DNA of 64,000 nt from Alteromonas sp. C1M14 (GCF_018860965.1 NZ_JAHKQF010000009.1:369306-433305), one strand, 5' to 3'; counted from the first letter of the stretch, positions 8,839-22,627 are shown. Notes: generated by a model not told the origin, from the letters alone. Numbers and translations: made by a program.

Positions 8839-9801
8839 TTAATGCAAAACCAATAGCCCTAACTGGCGGATCAACAACCATGATGCCGGCACAATCAAGG
8901 TCACGCCCATCACTTTACTAAACTGAAACGACCCCCAATAGGTTGTCGTTACCGCTTCTACCGCTTCTATTTCCCGCTCCACTTCGACAATAGCCTGCCT
9001 ATTGTTAGGCGTAGTGTGCTTCGACGACGCATACATAGATCGCAACGATGAAATAAGACCATTAAGAATGTCATGTTTTTGGGCGCGCATTATTTTGCTT
9101 ATTTTAAAGGCAGGGAGGGCAAGGTAAATGAGCATAACGCTGGAAAAAAACGTCAATACACAGGCATCGATAGCAGGAACGGCTTTGTTAAACCAAAAAA
9201 TAGGGGTAATTGTCATCGCGGTTATGGCAAACAAGGTATTTTCTGTCGCTATCACCACCACCCGCTTGATGGCCACGAGATCTTGGCTACTGGTGGCAGG
9301 TTTAGCCACAAAGTTACCGATAAGATAATGAGTCGACGACAAAGACTGAAACATAAACAGCCAGAAGAAAAACCAAAAGGGAAAAGCCATAACGTACAAG
9401 GCCATAGTACGAAAGGTAAAGATGCCCAACAGGTCTTCGCTAATGATGTAAACCAAGGTAACGAAAATTGACGCTATTGCCGCAATGTAGGTATGTGTAA
9501 TCAGTTTTTGTGCTAAACGTTCTCTATGTAATGAAAAATGACTTAAAGCGTTATTTTCCAAAAGATAGCGCATAACGATACTAGCAACATGCTGTTGTTG
9601 AACTCTAATGGTGATCCAAAAGAAAGTGGTAAGTAGAGGGATGCCAATTGCCGTGTTAAATGCGCGCTGGGATCTTTCATCACTGATTGCTTCATAATCT
9701 AACGTGCCGGTAAAGAAATTAATCAAGAAGCAAACAGACAAGTACAGTAAAGGAACGCCAAAAAAAGGGGAAGAATGAGTGGTTGGATAACGAAAAGTCA
9801 T
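8839..9801 (-). CDS. Uncharacterised integral membrane protein
   Basis: 320 residues, not recognised. About seven hydrophobic segments are visible, roughly at 13-32, 48-68, 100-122, 132-152, 190-206, 212-234 and 298-318. A soluble stretch of about 60 residues near 235-295 contains a helical, charged segment (AIVEVEREIEAVEAV) before the last helix. No enzyme motif stands out. It converges with tapT and has no close partner gene, with about 160 bases of AT-rich DNA upstream. It is a credible gene from its length and hydrophobic pattern only. Confidence 0.7.
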   Translation of the reverse strand: MTFRYPTTHSSPFFGVPLLYLSVCFLINFFTGTLDYEAISDERSQRAFNTAIGIPLLTTFFWITIRVQQQHVASIVMRYLLENNALSHFSLHRERLAQKLITHTYIAAIASIFVTLVYIISEDLLGIFTFRTMALYVMAFPFWFFFWLFMFQSLSSTHYLIGNFVAKPATSSQDLVAIKRVVVIATENTLFAITAMTITPIFWFNKAVPAIDACVLTFFSSVMLIYLALPAFKISKIMRAQKHDILNGLISSLRSMYASSKHTTPNNRQAIVEVEREIEAVEAVTTTYWGSFQFSKVMGVTLIVPASWLLIRQLGLLVLH

Positions 9802-9962
9802 AGTGCCTTAATCCAGCATCGAGCAAAATCCTTCTTATCTTGATAGTTAAAGAATACCGTTAATCCATTTATTAGTATTATTTTATGTTCAGTTTAATGC
9901 GAATTACTCACATTACAATAGCCCTGATACAATTTAATAATTGTATTATAAAGCAACAACTT

Positions 9963-10370
9963 TCATTCTAAATGGCAATCTGACCATACAGCAAACTCAC
10001 TGCCTCCAGGTTCTTTGAAATGAAAACGATGGCCACCGGGAAAAGCAAAGATTCCCTGACTAATTACGCCTCCAGCCTGTTCGATTTCTTCGCGTATTTC
10101 ATTTAACTTGTCACTGTAAAATACCGTTAAAGCACCGCCTTTGTGGGGGTCATTTACCGTATCACTTAAATAAAAACCCCCATCCACATTCTCAAGTGAA
10201 AATGCCGTGTATTGATCACCATAATCAGTAAAAGACCATCCAAACACCTGGGAAAAGAAGGCTTTTGTTAATGGCAATGAACGTGACGGATATTCTAAAT
10301 AACTCAGGCTTTTTGGTTTCAATTTAATGTGCCCTTGTTGCAAAACAACCAAGCGAGAACCAACGTACAC
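9963..10370 (-). CDS. VOC (glyoxalase/bleomycin-resistance fold) protein
   Basis: A single vicinal-oxygen-chelate-like domain: LEYPSRSLPLTKAFFSQVFGW near the start, a GGFYLSD strand in the middle, and FPGGHRFHFKEPGGSEFAVW at the end. The end (EPGGSEFAVW) is typical of small VOC proteins related to glyoxalases. The ATG at 10370 gives 135 residues with about 16 residues of unusual leader; a TTG at 10322 preceded by AAGGG would start right at the domain and is a good alternative. Substrate unknown. It lies just beyond the atp operon terminator. Confidence 0.8.
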   Translation of the reverse strand: MYVGSRLVVLQQGHIKLKPKSLSYLEYPSRSLPLTKAFFSQVFGWSFTDYGDQYTAFSLENVDGGFYLSDTVNDPHKGGALTVFYSDKLNEIREEIEQAGGVISQGIFAFPGGHRFHFKEPGGSEFAVWSDCHLE

Positions 10371-10402
10371 TTTTTATTCAGAATTTGCCAAATAATAGAT
10401 AC

Positions 10403-10431
10403 AAAAAAACCGGCTTTAAGCCGGTTTTTTT
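10403..10431. terminator. Perfect-palindrome terminator of the atp operon
   Basis: A 29-base perfect inverted repeat: seven A, ACCGGCTT-type arm, one central T, the complementary arm and seven T. A-tract and T-tract on opposite sides let it work in both directions, stopping the atp operon (minus strand) 14 bases after atpC. Confidence 0.85.
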
Positions 10432-10444
10432 CATTGCTGATTGA

Positions 10445-10861
10445 TTACTTACGCAATTTTTGAATAAGCCGCAACTGGGCGATGGCTTCTGCCAACTCTT
10501 GTGCTGCTTCTGCATAATTAAAATCAGCGCCTGGATTGGCGATGTGCTCTTCAGCACGACGTTTCGCTTCAACTGCTGATTGTTCGTCCAAATCTTCGGC
10601 TCGAACAGCCGTGTCAGCAAGAACAGTGACTGTACCAGGTTGGACTTCTAACACCCCACCGGCCACATAAATCATCTCTTCTTCACCGTGCTGCTTAACC
10701 AAACGCACCATACCAGGTTTAATTGCAGTGATCAGTGGTGCGTGGCCTGGGTGGATACCCAGCTCACCTTCACTTCCTGTTACCTGTAATGTTTCAACCA
10801 GACCAGAGAAAATCTCTTTTTCTGCGCTTACCACATCCAGATGAACTGTCATAGCTGCCAT
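10445..10861 (-). CDS. atpC: ATP synthase F1 epsilon subunit
   Basis: 138 residues. The N-terminal beta-sandwich begins [17 protein letters not shown] and contains [17 protein letters not shown], and the C-terminal helical hairpin (about 90-138) is present. It couples the rotor and inhibits ATP hydrolysis. GAGGAGG is five bases before the ATG. It is the last gene of the operon, just ahead of the terminator. Confidence 0.97.
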   Translation of the reverse strand: MAAMTVHLDVVSAEKEIFSGLVETLQVTGSEGELGIHPGHAPLITAIKPGMVRLVKQHGEEEMIYVAGGVLEVQPGTVTVLADTAVRAEDLDEQSAVEAKRRAEEHIANPGADFNYAEAAQELAEAIAQLRLIQKLRK

Positions 10862-10926
10862 TTAAACCTCCTCAGTAAGGAACGTGAACAAGGTGCAGGC
10901 AGAGCGTACTCTGCCCAACCCTATTC

Positions 10927-12321
<1,395 letters not shown>

Positions 12322-12341
12322 TTATCTCTTCTAAACCTTTG

Positions 12342-13202
12342 CTACACCGCTGCGGCACCGCTAACAATCTCGCTGATTTCTTGCGTGATTGCAGCCTGAC
12401 GCGCTTTGTTGTACACCAATTGCAGTTCATCGATAAGGTTGCCGGCATTATCTGTGGCCGCTTTCATTGCAACCATTCGTGCTGCTTGCTCAGATGCTAC
12501 GTTTTCAACAACACCTTGGTATACCTGAGACTCTATATAACGCACCATTAATGATTCCAAAATTTCTCTTGGATCTGGTTCGTATATGTAGTCCCAACGA
12601 TGCTTTAATGTCTCATCTTCTGACTTAGGCAAAGGCAATAATTGATTCATCACAGGCGTTTGCGACATGGTGTTAACGAAGTTGTTATAAACCAAATAAA
12701 TTCGATCCAACTGACCTTCGTCGTAGGCGCGCAACATCACGCGAACTACACCCACTACGTCACTAACTGAAGGCGCATCCCCTAACCCTGTTTCGGCAGC
12801 AAGTATATTGCCCCCAAACCGGTTAAAGAATCCACAGGCCTTCGAGCCTAATGCTGCAAAATCTACTTCCACACCCTGATCGCTTAACTCTTTCGCTTTC
12901 TGGGTAACCAGTTTGAACTCATTAGTGTTCAAACCACCGCATAAACCGCGGTCGGTAGATATCACAATAAAGCCAACTCGTTTTACGTCGCGCTCTTCTA
13001 GATACGGATGACGATATTCCAAGTTGCCGTTAGCAATGTGACCAATCACTTTTAGCATGCTTTGCGCGTATGGACGGCCAAAGGCCATACGTTCCTGCGC
13101 CTTTTTCATTTTCGACGCAGCAACCATTTCCATCGCATTGGTAATCTTTTGAGTATTTTTGATACTCCCAATTTTACCTTTAATCTCTTTACCGCTGGCC
13201 AT
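12342..13202 (-). CDS. atpG: ATP synthase F1 gamma subunit
   Basis: 286 residues. The N-terminal coiled-coil helix starts [20 protein letters not shown], includes [13 protein letters not shown], and the C-terminal helix has [19 protein letters not shown]. It is the central rotating shaft. RBS AGAG precedes the ATG. It lies 66 bases after atpA and 32 before atpD. Confidence 0.98.
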   Translation of the reverse strand: MASGKEIKGKIGSIKNTQKITNAMEMVAASKMKKAQERMAFGRPYAQSMLKVIGHIANGNLEYRHPYLEERDVKRVGFIVISTDRGLCGGLNTNEFKLVTQKAKELSDQGVEVDFAALGSKACGFFNRFGGNILAAETGLGDAPSVSDVVGVVRVMLRAYDEGQLDRIYLVYNNFVNTMSQTPVMNQLLPLPKSEDETLKHRWDYIYEPDPREILESLMVRYIESQVYQGVVENVASEQAARMVAMKAATDNAGNLIDELQLVYNKARQAAITQEISEIVSGAAAV

Positions 13203-13268
13203 GATTATCTCTCCGATTACTCAACGAAATGTGCTGACATCTACAAGCGTATCTGTCAGCACCATTGA

Positions 13269-14810
13269 TTACCAAGTTTGGGTCGCTTTGAACTTCGTTA
13301 AAGCGTCTTTCAACTGAGAATCAATGTCGTCGTTGTAGTTGCCGGTTTCATTGATAGACTTCATCAGTTCAGCGTGATCGCTGTTCATGTAAGCGTGTAG
13401 TGCTGCTTCAAAATCTAAGATTTTGTTCATTTCTACATCTTTTAAGAAGCCTTTCTCAACGGCGTACAGAGACACACCCATATCCGCGATGGACAGAGGC
13501 GTATATTGCTTCTGCTTCATCAATTCAGTTACGCGCTCACCGTGTTCCAGTTGTTCTCTTGTGGCATCGTCAAGGTCAGAAGCGAACTGAGAGAACGCTG
13601 CCAATTCACGATACTGTGCCAAGGCCAAACGAATACCACCACCTAATTTCTTGATGATTTTAGTTTGTGCGGCACCACCAACACGAGATACTGAAATACC
13701 GGCGTTAACAGCAGGACGAATACCCGCGTTAAACAAGTCAGTTTCTAAGAAGATCTGACCGTCGGTAATTGAGATAACGTTAGTAGGTACGAATGCTGAT
13801 ACGTCACCAGCTTGGGTTTCAATGATAGGCAATGCTGTCAAAGAACCCGTTTTGCCTTTCACTTCACCGTTTGTATAGGTTTCAACGTACTTATCGTTTA
13901 CACGAGCGGCACGTTCAAGCAAGCGGGAGTGAAGATAGAAAACGTCACCAGGATAAGCTTCACGACCAGGAGGACGCTTCAGCAACAATGAAATTTGACG
14001 ATAAGCAACAGCTTGCTTAGACAAATCATCGTATACGATCAGCGCATCTTCACCGCGGTCACGGAAAAACTCACCCATAGTACAACCAGAATATGGCGCT
14101 AGGTATTGCAGTGCAGCAGATTCAGAAGCCGATGCAGCCACAACAATTGTATGAGCCATTGCACCGTGTTCTTCCAGCTTACGTACCACGTTAGCGATAG
14201 TAGAGGCTTTCTGACCTACAGCCACATACACACATTTGATGCCTGTATTTTTCTGGTTGATGATGGCATCAACAGCCATAGCTGTTTTACCACACTGACG
14301 GTCACCGATGATCAACTCACGCTGACCACGACCGATTGGAATCATTGAATCAACAGACTTATAGCCTGTTTGCACAGGTTGATCCACCGATTGACGTTCA
14401 ATTACACCAGGTGCAATTTTTTCAACGGGTTCAAAACCTTCTGCTTCAATCGCACCTTTACCATCAATTGGCTCACCAAGGGTATTTACTACACGCCCTA
14501 ACAGTGTGCGGCCAACTGGTACTTCTAGGATACGACCGGTTGATTGTACTTTTGTACCTTCCTGCAGGTCCGCATAAGGACCCATCACTACCGCACCTAC
14601 TGAGTCACGCTCAAGGTTCAGTGCGATGGCATAGCGACTGCCTGGAAGCTCTATCATTTCACCTTGCATTACATCGGCAAGGCCGTGAATGCGGATAATA
14701 CCATCGGTTACAGCGACGATAGTCCCTTCGGTGCGTGCTTCACTGGTAACATTAAACTGTTCAATTCTTTTCTTGATCAGTTCTGCAATTTCAGTGGAAT
14801 TAAGTTGCAT
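13269..14810 (-). CDS. atpA: ATP synthase F1 alpha subunit
   Basis: 513 residues, the usual length. It carries the non-catalytic nucleotide site P-loop as GDRQCGKT (169-176); E. coli has threonine where this has Cys173. The [26 protein letters not shown] region and the arginine-finger segment (ISVSRVGG) are present. It forms the head with the beta subunit. It follows atpH by 13 bases in the operon. Confidence 0.98.
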   Translation of the reverse strand: MQLNSTEIAELIKKRIEQFNVTSEARTEGTIVAVTDGIIRIHGLADVMQGEMIELPGSRYAIALNLERDSVGAVVMGPYADLQEGTKVQSTGRILEVPVGRTLLGRVVNTLGEPIDGKGAIEAEGFEPVEKIAPGVIERQSVDQPVQTGYKSVDSMIPIGRGQRELIIGDRQCGKTAMAVDAIINQKNTGIKCVYVAVGQKASTIANVVRKLEEHGAMAHTIVVAASASESAALQYLAPYSGCTMGEFFRDRGEDALIVYDDLSKQAVAYRQISLLLKRPPGREAYPGDVFYLHSRLLERAARVNDKYVETYTNGEVKGKTGSLTALPIIETQAGDVSAFVPTNVISITDGQIFLETDLFNAGIRPAVNAGISVSRVGGAAQTKIIKKLGGGIRLALAQYRELAAFSQFASDLDDATREQLEHGERVTELMKQKQYTPLSIADMGVSLYAVEKGFLKDVEMNKILDFEAALHAYMNSDHAELMKSINETGNYNDDIDSQLKDALTKFKATQTW

Positions 14811-14823
14811 GCTCTTATCCCCG

Positions 14824-15357
14824 TTATGCTTGCAACGCGTCTGCGAGACGGTTCAATTTCGACTTGACGGAACCATCAATAACTGTATCACCGGCTTTTA
14901 CTACAAATCCGGCGACCAGGGCAGGGTCCACGTTACAATTAAGCTTCACTTTACGTGCCAAACGTTTTTCTAACGATGCGCTAATATCTGCCTGTTGTGC
15001 TTCAGATAACGCTGATGCAGAAGTTAAATCCACTTCCACCTCTTTGTCATAATCGGCTTTCAGTTCATTAAAGAGTACTGAAATATCCGGCAGGGCAACC
15101 AAACGTTTATTTTCTGCCAAAACTTTAATGAAGTTTTGACCATGTTCATCGAGCTGTTCACCACATACGTTGATGAATATCTCAGCGAGTTGCTCGGCGG
15201 CAACGGCACCGGTAAGTAACTGGTGCACGTCTTCGTTTTTCGCAACTTCACTGGCAAACATCAGCATATCTTGCCAATTGGCAATGGCGTTATGCTCGAC
15301 AGCAAAATCGAAAGCGGCTTTGGCGTAAGGGCGAGCGACAGTTGTCAATTCAGACAT
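14824..15357 (-). CDS. atpH: ATP synthase F1 delta subunit
   Basis: 177 residues. It begins [19 protein letters not shown], the typical delta N-terminus with the helical bundle, and ends with the [20 protein letters not shown] region. It joins the head to the peripheral b-stalk. It is closely packed between atpF (13 bases) and atpA (13 bases). Confidence 0.97.
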   Translation of the reverse strand: MSELTTVARPYAKAAFDFAVEHNAIANWQDMLMFASEVAKNEDVHQLLTGAVAAEQLAEIFINVCGEQLDEHGQNFIKVLAENKRLVALPDISVLFNELKADYDKEVEVDLTSASALSEAQQADISASLEKRLARKVKLNCNVDPALVAGFVVKAGDTVIDGSVKSKLNRLADALQA

Positions 15358-15370
15358 GGCTCATTTCCCC

Positions 15371-15841
15371 TTATAGCTCAGCGACAAGTTTTTCAACAAT
15401 GTCGTTTTGTGCGTTTGCATCGATTTCACGTTGAAGAATTTGCTCTGCACCTGCAACAGCTAATGCTGCTACCTGGGCACGTAATTCTTCCTTGGCACGA
15501 TTGCGTTCAGCTTCAATTTCGGTATAACCTTGAGCGATAATTTTCTCGCGCTCGGCTTGGCCTTTCTGCGTTTCATCTTCAACAAGTTGATTAGCACGCT
15601 TCTTGGCTTGCTCGATAATTTCAGCTGCTTGCGCCTTCGCATCTTTCAACTGCTCAGTGGCTTTTTCCTGAGCCAGTTCCAGGTCTTTTTCCGCCCGTAC
15701 AGAAGCTTCTAAGCCATCGGCAATCTTCTTCTGACGGTCTTCAATCGCAGCCAATAATGGTGGCCATACGTACTTCATGCAGAACCACACAAAGACGATA
15801 AACGCGATTAATTGACCTAATAGAGTGGCGTTAATGTTCAC
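15371..15841 (-). CDS. atpF: ATP synthase Fo b subunit
   Basis: 156 residues, same length as in E. coli. A single N-terminal membrane helix (about 6-26, with [23 protein letters not shown] following) leads into a long charged coiled coil typical of the peripheral stalk. It forms a dimer that holds delta against rotation. It sits between atpE and atpH. Confidence 0.97.
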   Translation of the reverse strand: MNINATLLGQLIAFIVFVWFCMKYVWPPLLAAIEDRQKKIADGLEASVRAEKDLELAQEKATEQLKDAKAQAAEIIEQAKKRANQLVEDETQKGQAEREKIIAQGYTEIEAERNRAKEELRAQVAALAVAGAEQILQREIDANAQNDIVEKLVAEL

Positions 15842-15889
15842 GACCGCTCCTCCTCATCATGTTCGCTAAAGAATAGGTTTTTAAAAAAA

Positions 15890-16129
<240 letters not shown>

Positions 16130-16214
16130 TTAAATTTAAAGTTAAAGTGTAAAAGTAAAACAGTTTGAATCACACGCTTTGTGGCAAGCCCCTAGGCATG
16201 TGATCCGGACTACA

Positions 16215-17078
<864 letters not shown>

Positions 17079-17169
17079 TCAACCTAAAAATTAAAGTGTA
17101 AAAACTTTTCAGCGTTTCGTCTGTAATACCCTAGTCTTGCTACAAAGGTATTGGCATTTTTAGTTATCG

Positions 17170-17550
17170 TTATTTTTGACGAAACATTGCCAGCCAATAG
17201 CTGACGGATGTTACTGCGAAGGCGCTAAATACCACTTCAGGTATTGCATTAAAGCCTTTAAACGCAATAACAAATAAAATTACTGCCACCACTAAGCGTA
17301 ACTTGGCTCCCTGGCTAAAACTCCGTACTACCAATTCGTTCTTACTGGCACCGGCATAGCGAAAAGCAAATAACGCGAAAATGAAATTGGGGACAATACT
17401 GATACAACCTCCTATGGCAGCAGAAACTGCGGCCTTAGACGATATTGTCAATGCGACGACAACCACTAACAGGAACACTACAAGCAGCTGAATCTGTAAC
17501 GCTTGCCTGGCAAGTTTTTTTCCACCACTTGCCAAATCTGTTTTTATCAT
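17170..17550 (-). CDS. atpI: ATP synthase protein I
   Basis: About 126 residues with four membrane helices, the first gene of the atp operon as in most proteobacteria. AtpI aids assembly of the c-ring or Mg2+ handling. The ATG at 17550 (MIKTDLASGG) is preferred; a TTG at 17577 is in frame upstream but has no advantage. Family calls for such small polytopic proteins rely on position and on the SIVPNFIFALFAFRYAGA helix. Confidence 0.88.
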   Translation of the reverse strand: MIKTDLASGGKKLARQALQIQLLVVFLLVVVVALTISSKAAVSAAIGGCISIVPNFIFALFAFRYAGASKNELVVRSFSQGAKLRLVVAVILFVIAFKGFNAIPEVVFSAFAVTSVSYWLAMFRQK

Positions 17551-17746
17551 CGTTTCGGTTATTTCGAGCCCAATCAAAAAGCGTCAGAAGTATACTGTTT
17601 TATCGATTATTTTCAACCATACATCGCGTTTTGAAAGTTATTCTGAAAATTTTCTTTGTGTATAACGAGACTTGGCGCATTGTACGTGAAAAATAAGACG
17701 ATAACGACCACGGCAAACAAAAAATTTACACGGCGGTCATCAATCG

Positions 17747-18628
17747 TTAATGAATTTTAGATAGGATACCATCAAGCTGTTCTAAATCATTGAAGTTAAT
17801 GGTTATTTTACCTTTACCTTTGGTGTTGTGATCGATAGAAACCTGGGTACCAAGATTATCTGACAGTCGAGTCATTAAATTTTGCACGTCAGGATCGATC
17901 TTTTTCTCAGGTTTTGGTTTGGTAGGTTCAAGACATTTTCGCACTAACCTTTCAGTGTCCCTTACAGTTAATCCTTTGCCAGAAACCACTTGAGCCACTT
18001 CAGTTTGCTGTTCACCGTCTAATGCTAACAATGCTCGGGCATGACCCATTTCGATATCACCATGCTCAAGGAGCAGCTTAACATCGTCATTTAAGTTGTT
18101 TAGACGCAATAAATTGGTCACTGTGGCTCTGGATTTTCCCACCGCTTCTGCAGTTTGTGCATGGGTGAGTTCAAATTCGTTCATCAGCCGTTCTAACGCC
18201 TGGGCTTCTTCCATGGCATTTAAATCTTCGCGCTGAATATTTTCGATTAGTGCAATGGCAACAGCAGCTTCGTCAGGTACATTTTTTATCAGACAAGGCA
18301 CCACATCCAACTTTGCCAGCTGGGCCGCACGCCACCGCCGTTCACCGGCAATAATTTCGTATTTGTTATCGCTTAAGGTACGCACCACAATCGGTTGGAT
18401 CACGCCTTGAGACCGAATGGAAGATGCCAATTCGTCTAGCGCTTCTGGAGACATGTCTTTACGCGGCTGGTATTTGCCAGGAGTTAAAAACTCGATAGGC
18501 AGCTTACGTAGCTCGCTTTGGCTTACTGATGATTGTTCAGTTTGACCTTCTTGACGGGCAGATGAAGACTGGCTGGTAGCAAGTAGTGCATCCAGACCGC
18601 GTCCAAGTCCTCGTTTCTTTGCAGACAT
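17747..18628 (-). CDS. parB: Chromosome partitioning protein ParB
   Basis: 293 residues. It starts with a basic leader (KKRGLGRGLDALL), then the ParB/CTPase N-domain with GERRWRAAQLAKLDVVPC, then the helix-turn-helix region (THAQTAEAVGKSRATVTNLLRL), and a C-terminal dimer domain. It binds parS, spreads as a CTP-dependent clamp and is moved by ParA. Two parS-like palindromes in recF, about 15 kb away, are its likely sites. It is 56 bases after parA. Confidence 0.97.
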   Translation of the reverse strand: MSAKKRGLGRGLDALLATSQSSSARQEGQTEQSSVSQSELRKLPIEFLTPGKYQPRKDMSPEALDELASSIRSQGVIQPIVVRTLSDNKYEIIAGERRWRAAQLAKLDVVPCLIKNVPDEAAVAIALIENIQREDLNAMEEAQALERLMNEFELTHAQTAEAVGKSRATVTNLLRLNNLNDDVKLLLEHGDIEMGHARALLALDGEQQTEVAQVVSGKGLTVRDTERLVRKCLEPTKPKPEKKIDPDVQNLMTRLSDNLGTQVSIDHNTKGKGKITINFNDLEQLDGILSKIH

Positions 18629-18684
18629 AATTTCCTCAATGACTCGCGATATAGACCAATAATTTAGATGGGTAGTTTATCAAA

Positions 18685-19476
18685 TTAACTGGCTTTTGCG
18701 GGGGGATTTGCCTTTTCCCGCCGACGAAGTATTTCGCCAGCCAACGCAAGATAAGCCTTCGCACCGGCAGACGATTTATCATAATACATGGCAGGCATAC
18801 TAAAACTCGGGGCTTCAGCCAACCTCACATTACGAGGTATGACAGTACGATACACTTGCTCACCAAAATGCCGTTTAAGTTGTTCAGATACGTCGTTAGC
18901 TAACCGGTTGCGAGGATCGTACATGGTACGTAACACCCCTTCAATTTTAAGCGCGGGGTTCACCACCGAAGCCAATTTTTGGATGGTATCCATTAACGCA
19001 GTTAGCCCTTCTAAAGCGTAATATTCGCACTGCATGGGCACCAATACAGAATCGGCCGCGGCCAAAGCGTTTACCGTCAATTGATTTAGCGAAGGTGGGC
19101 AGTCAATAAAAACGAAATCGTAGTAATCGGATACCGAGGATAGGGCGTTTCGTAAACGCACTTCTCGGGCAAACATTTCCATCAGTTTAATTTCGGCAGC
19201 GGTGACATCACCATTAGCCGCTATTAGGTCGTACTTACCCGACGTTTCTTTGATAATCACGTCATCGATGGGCTTTTCTTCAATTAGCAATTCAAAACAC
19301 GTTGCTTCGGCTTCGTATTTATCCACGCCGCTGGCCATGGTGGCGTTACCTTGAGGATCCAAATCAATGAGCAATACTTTACGTTTGGTGGCTGCCATAG
19401 ACGCTGCAACATTCACTGCAGTCGTTGTTTTACCCACACCACCTTTTTGATTCGCAATCGCGATTACCTTCGCCAC
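18685..19476 (-). CDS. parA: Chromosome partitioning ATPase ParA (Soj)
   Basis: 263 residues. The deviant Walker A motif KGGVGKTT lies at 11-18 and the Walker B region is [20 protein letters not shown]. It dimerises on ATP, binds DNA and moves the ParB-parS complex. A GTG start at 19476 is used. It lies 10 bases after rsmG, giving the common order mnmG-rsmG-parA-parB. Confidence 0.97.
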   Translation of the reverse strand: MAKVIAIANQKGGVGKTTTAVNVAASMAATKRKVLLIDLDPQGNATMASGVDKYEAEATCFELLIEEKPIDDVIIKETSGKYDLIAANGDVTAAEIKLMEMFAREVRLRNALSSVSDYYDFVFIDCPPSLNQLTVNALAAADSVLVPMQCEYYALEGLTALMDTIQKLASVVNPALKIEGVLRTMYDPRNRLANDVSEQLKRHFGEQVYRTVIPRNVRLAEAPSFSMPAMYYDKSSAGAKAYLALAGEILRRREKANPPAKAS

Positions 19477-19486
19477 TATGTACCCG

Positions 19487-20128
19487 TTAGACTTTTCGAA
19501 TGGTTACCAAATGTCGCTCTCCGATCAGATCAGGCACCTTCAATTCTGATACCGATTCGATCTGAAAGTGATCGCTTACTTCGTCTATTTCACTTTGAGG
19601 GAATTGCCCTTTAAGTGCAAGGAAGACTCCTGATGAATCTACCAGATGCTGACACCAGTGCAACATATCTTTTAAAGACGCAAATGCACGGCTTAACACG
19701 ATGTCGTAAGGACATTCAGGAATGTGTTCTTCAACCCGGCTATGGATAGGATCCACATTTGGTAGACCCAGTTCATAGGCACATTGTTTCATAAATCGGA
19801 CTCTTTTGCCCAAACTATCTAACAAGGTAAATGAGACAGTCGGATGCATGATGGCAAGGGGAATACCCGGTAAACCTGGTCCTGTACCCACGTCTATGAC
19901 TTTGTTAGCGGTAATCGCTGTGGTTACCGCTAACGAATCTAAAATATGCTTAACCATCATTTGCTCGGGCGCTCGTACCGACGTCAAATTATAGGCTTTA
20001 TTCCATTTGTGCATATTTAAAACGTAATTAACAAGCTGTTGCGCCTGGGTTGGTGACACCGTCAGTTGTAATTTTTCACAACCATTGAGCAAAATGTCAT
20101 TAAGCTTTTCTGTCTCTACACTACTCAC
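19487..20128 (-). CDS. rsmG: 16S rRNA (guanine527-N7)-methyltransferase
   Basis: 213 residues. The SAM-binding motif [17 protein letters not shown] and the region [15 protein letters not shown] are diagnostic. It methylates G527 of 16S rRNA. It begins with GTG overlapping the mnmG stop (GTGA), so translation is coupled. The family's loss gives low-level streptomycin resistance. Confidence 0.96.
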   Translation of the reverse strand: MSSVETEKLNDILLNGCEKLQLTVSPTQAQQLVNYVLNMHKWNKAYNLTSVRAPEQMMVKHILDSLAVTTAITANKVIDVGTGPGLPGIPLAIMHPTVSFTLLDSLGKRVRFMKQCAYELGLPNVDPIHSRVEEHIPECPYDIVLSRAFASLKDMLHWCQHLVDSSGVFLALKGQFPQSEIDEVSDHFQIESVSELKVPDLIGERHLVTIRKV

Positions 20129-22026
20129 GCTGATTTTAATTCCTGCTTTCTAAGCAATCCATGTTTCTTCAAATACACCAACAACAATGAGATAGCTGCG
20201 GGAGTTATTCCTGAAATACGAGAAGCTTTACCAATGGTTTCAGGTCGGGCATCGGTAAGCTTCGCGACAACCTCATTGGATAAACCGGATATTTTGCTGT
20301 AATCAAAATCGGCCGGCAGCAGGGTATTTTCATGACGCTGTGCTTTGGCAATTTCATCAAGCTGACGGGCAATGTATCCGGCATACTTAATTTGAATTTC
20401 CACTTGTTCAGCCGCAATGGGATCTTCCACGCCAGGACCAATCCCTTCAATAGCCATCAATGCGTTATAGGTCATTTCAGGTCGTCTAATTAGCTCTTCT
20501 AACGAATGCTCTCTGCTTACTGGATTTTTAAGATACTCGTTCAATGCTGGCGTTGCAGTATGATCAGGATGGATCCACTGTCCCCGCAGCCGTTGCAGTT
20601 CTTTTTCCACGGTATCCATTTTAACATTAAACGCAGCCCAACGAGCTTCATCCACTAGGCCTAATTCATGACCTAATGCCGTCAAACGGCTATCGGCGTT
20701 GTCTTCTCGTAGTAATAATCTGTATTCAGCACGGCTGGTAAACATGCGATAGGGTTCTTTTGTCCCCATGGTGGCAAGATCATCAATGAGCACGCCCATA
20801 TAAGCTTGATCTCGTCTTAGTACCAATGGATCCTTTTGCTGTACCTGCAGAGCAGCATTGGCTCCGGCAATTAACCCTTGCGCACCGGCTTCTTCATAGC
20901 CTGTGGTACCGTTTATCTGGCCGGCGAAAAACAAGCCCTGGATAAATTTGGTTTCTAAGGTTTGTTTGAGATCCCGTGGATCAAAGAAATCGTATTCAAT
21001 CGCATAGCCGGGGCGAATAATATGCGCGTTTTCAAACCCGCGAATGGAATGCACCAAAGCTTGTTGAATATCGAAAGGCAAACTGGTTGAAATCCCGTTC
21101 GGATAAACCTCAACACTGGTAAGGCCTTCAGGCTCTACAAATATTTGGTGTGAGTCCTTGTCAGCAAAACGGGTAATTTTATCCTCAATACTTGGACAAT
21201 AGCGAGGCCCAACCCCTTCGATCACGCCGGTAAACATGGGCGAGCGATCCAGACCACTACGAATGATCTCGTGGGTTTTCTCATTGGTATGGGTGATGTA
21301 GCAATTGATTTGTTCTGGATGCATCTCACGGTTGCCCATAAATGAAAATACAGGGGTTGGAGAATCTCCTGGTTGCGCTTGCATCACGCTAAAATCTAGA
21401 CTTCTAGCATCCAAACGGGCTGGCGTACCGGTTTTTAAGCGATCAACACGGAAAGGCAGAGCACGTAAACGTTCGGCTAAGGCAATGGACGGCGGATCGC
21501 CGGCTCGACCACCACGGTAGTTTTCAAGTCCAATGTGAATGGTTCCACCAAGGAAGGTACCTACCGTTAAAACCACGGTCTTGGCGCTAAATTTTAGCCC
21601 CATTTGAGTCACCACCCCGGTGATCTGATCGTTTTCTACGATCACATCATCACAACTTTGTTGGAACACTGAAAGGTTGGGCTGATTTTCAACCATGTTA
21701 CGAATCGCTTGGCGGTATAAAACCCGATCCGCTTGAGCTCGCGTGGCTCTCACCGCCGGTCCCTTGCTGGAATTTAAGGTTCTAAACTGGATCCCGCCTT
21801 GATCGATAGCCAGTGCCATGGCGCCACCTAAGGCATCGATCTCTTTTACAAGATGCCCTTTGCCGATCCCGCCAATAGCTGGATTACATGACATCTGCCC
21901 GATAGTTTCAACATTGTGAGTCAGCAATAAGGTTTTTACACCCATTCGTGCAGCAGCTAACGCAGCTTCGGTTCCTGCGTGTCCGCCGCCAACAACGATG
22001 ACATCAAAGGCATCTTGGTAAAACAT
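20125..22026 (-). CDS. mnmG: tRNA uridine-5-carboxymethylaminomethyl modification enzyme MnmG (GidA)
   Basis: 633 residues from the ATG at 22026, which gives [20 protein letters not shown], exactly the usual N-terminus; an ATG 12 bases upstream is less likely. It has the FAD motif GGGHAG and the [16 protein letters not shown] block. With MnmE (encoded at 24628-26016) it makes the xm5 side chain at the tRNA wobble uridine. It is the gene immediately beside oriC, as in E. coli, and is transcribed away from it. Confidence 0.97.
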   Translation of the reverse strand: MFYQDAFDVIVVGGGHAGTEAALAAARMGVKTLLLTHNVETIGQMSCNPAIGGIGKGHLVKEIDALGGAMALAIDQGGIQFRTLNSSKGPAVRATRAQADRVLYRQAIRNMVENQPNLSVFQQSCDDVIVENDQITGVVTQMGLKFSAKTVVLTVGTFLGGTIHIGLENYRGGRAGDPPSIALAERLRALPFRVDRLKTGTPARLDARSLDFSVMQAQPGDSPTPVFSFMGNREMHPEQINCYITHTNEKTHEIIRSGLDRSPMFTGVIEGVGPRYCPSIEDKITRFADKDSHQIFVEPEGLTSVEVYPNGISTSLPFDIQQALVHSIRGFENAHIIRPGYAIEYDFFDPRDLKQTLETKFIQGLFFAGQINGTTGYEEAGAQGLIAGANAALQVQQKDPLVLRRDQAYMGVLIDDLATMGTKEPYRMFTSRAEYRLLLREDNADSRLTALGHELGLVDEARWAAFNVKMDTVEKELQRLRGQWIHPDHTATPALNEYLKNPVSREHSLEELIRRPEMTYNALMAIEGIGPGVEDPIAAEQVEIQIKYAGYIARQLDEIAKAQRHENTLLPADFDYSKISGLSNEVVAKLTDARPETIGKASRISGITPAAISLLLVYLKKHGLLRKQELKSA

Positions 22027-22194
22027 GTTGAACCTCACAATATTCGGGGATTAGAAGTATTTTTTCTTTAACAAGCTTATTAACTCGTTTCAGAAAAAGG
22101 GCGCGTATTTTAGCTGACTTATTCACTAATGGAAATGGTTAAATTTTCTGCAAAACTGTGTTGCTGTTCGCTTTAGCTTTTTGCTTATAGATTT

Positions 22195-22565
22195 AAAGAT
22201 CCCTTTTAAGATCTTTATATTTATATTTATTAGGATCGCCAAGATCTGTTAGTAACCGATAAATGTTAATTGAGATCATGATCTTACGGCAATGATAAGT
22301 CTGGTATACACGGGATCATAACCCACTTAGATCTTGTGTATAACCCCCTATGTTATCCACAGTTGCATTTTTGCGAAAAGTTATGCCATCAGTGATCAGA
22401 GCTTATACACAGTGGTTTAGGGGATCCTGTCCACAGGGGTGATCAAATTGTGATCGTGTTGGGGATAACTTGTCGAAAAGATCTTGTTGTGATCCTACGA
22501 TCCCATTCATTTTAGTATCTACAGGTGGGATCTGCCTGTGATTAGATCTTTTCCACAATGATCCT
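22195..22565. other. oriC: Chromosomal replication origin oriC
   Basis: This gene-free stretch between mnmG and the dnaC-like gene contains 18 GATC sites between 22198 and 22563, against one or two expected. An AT-rich left side (22190-22250) has 13-mer-like elements (GATC followed by T/A-rich bases), ending TATTAGGATCGC as in the E. coli unwinding region. DnaA boxes: TGTGTATAA 22335-22343, TTATCCACA 22353-22361 (perfect), TTATACACA 22403-22411, and near-matches TGGGGATAA 22460-22468 and TTTTCCACA 22549-22557. This is the E. coli/Vibrio type, regulated by Dam and probably SeqA. Limits are approximate. Confidence 0.95.
22353..22361 (+). promoter_or_regulatory. Perfect DnaA box in oriC
   Basis: TTATCCACA matches the high-affinity consensus. 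It sits in the middle of the oriC cluster and is the likely anchor site (R1- or R4-like). Weaker boxes flank it on both sides. Confidence 0.9.
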
Positions 22566-22627
22566 ATTAAACCGATAAAAATAATTTTTATCCGTGACTG
22601 GTTTGTGGTTAAAAAGGGTAAAAAAAC

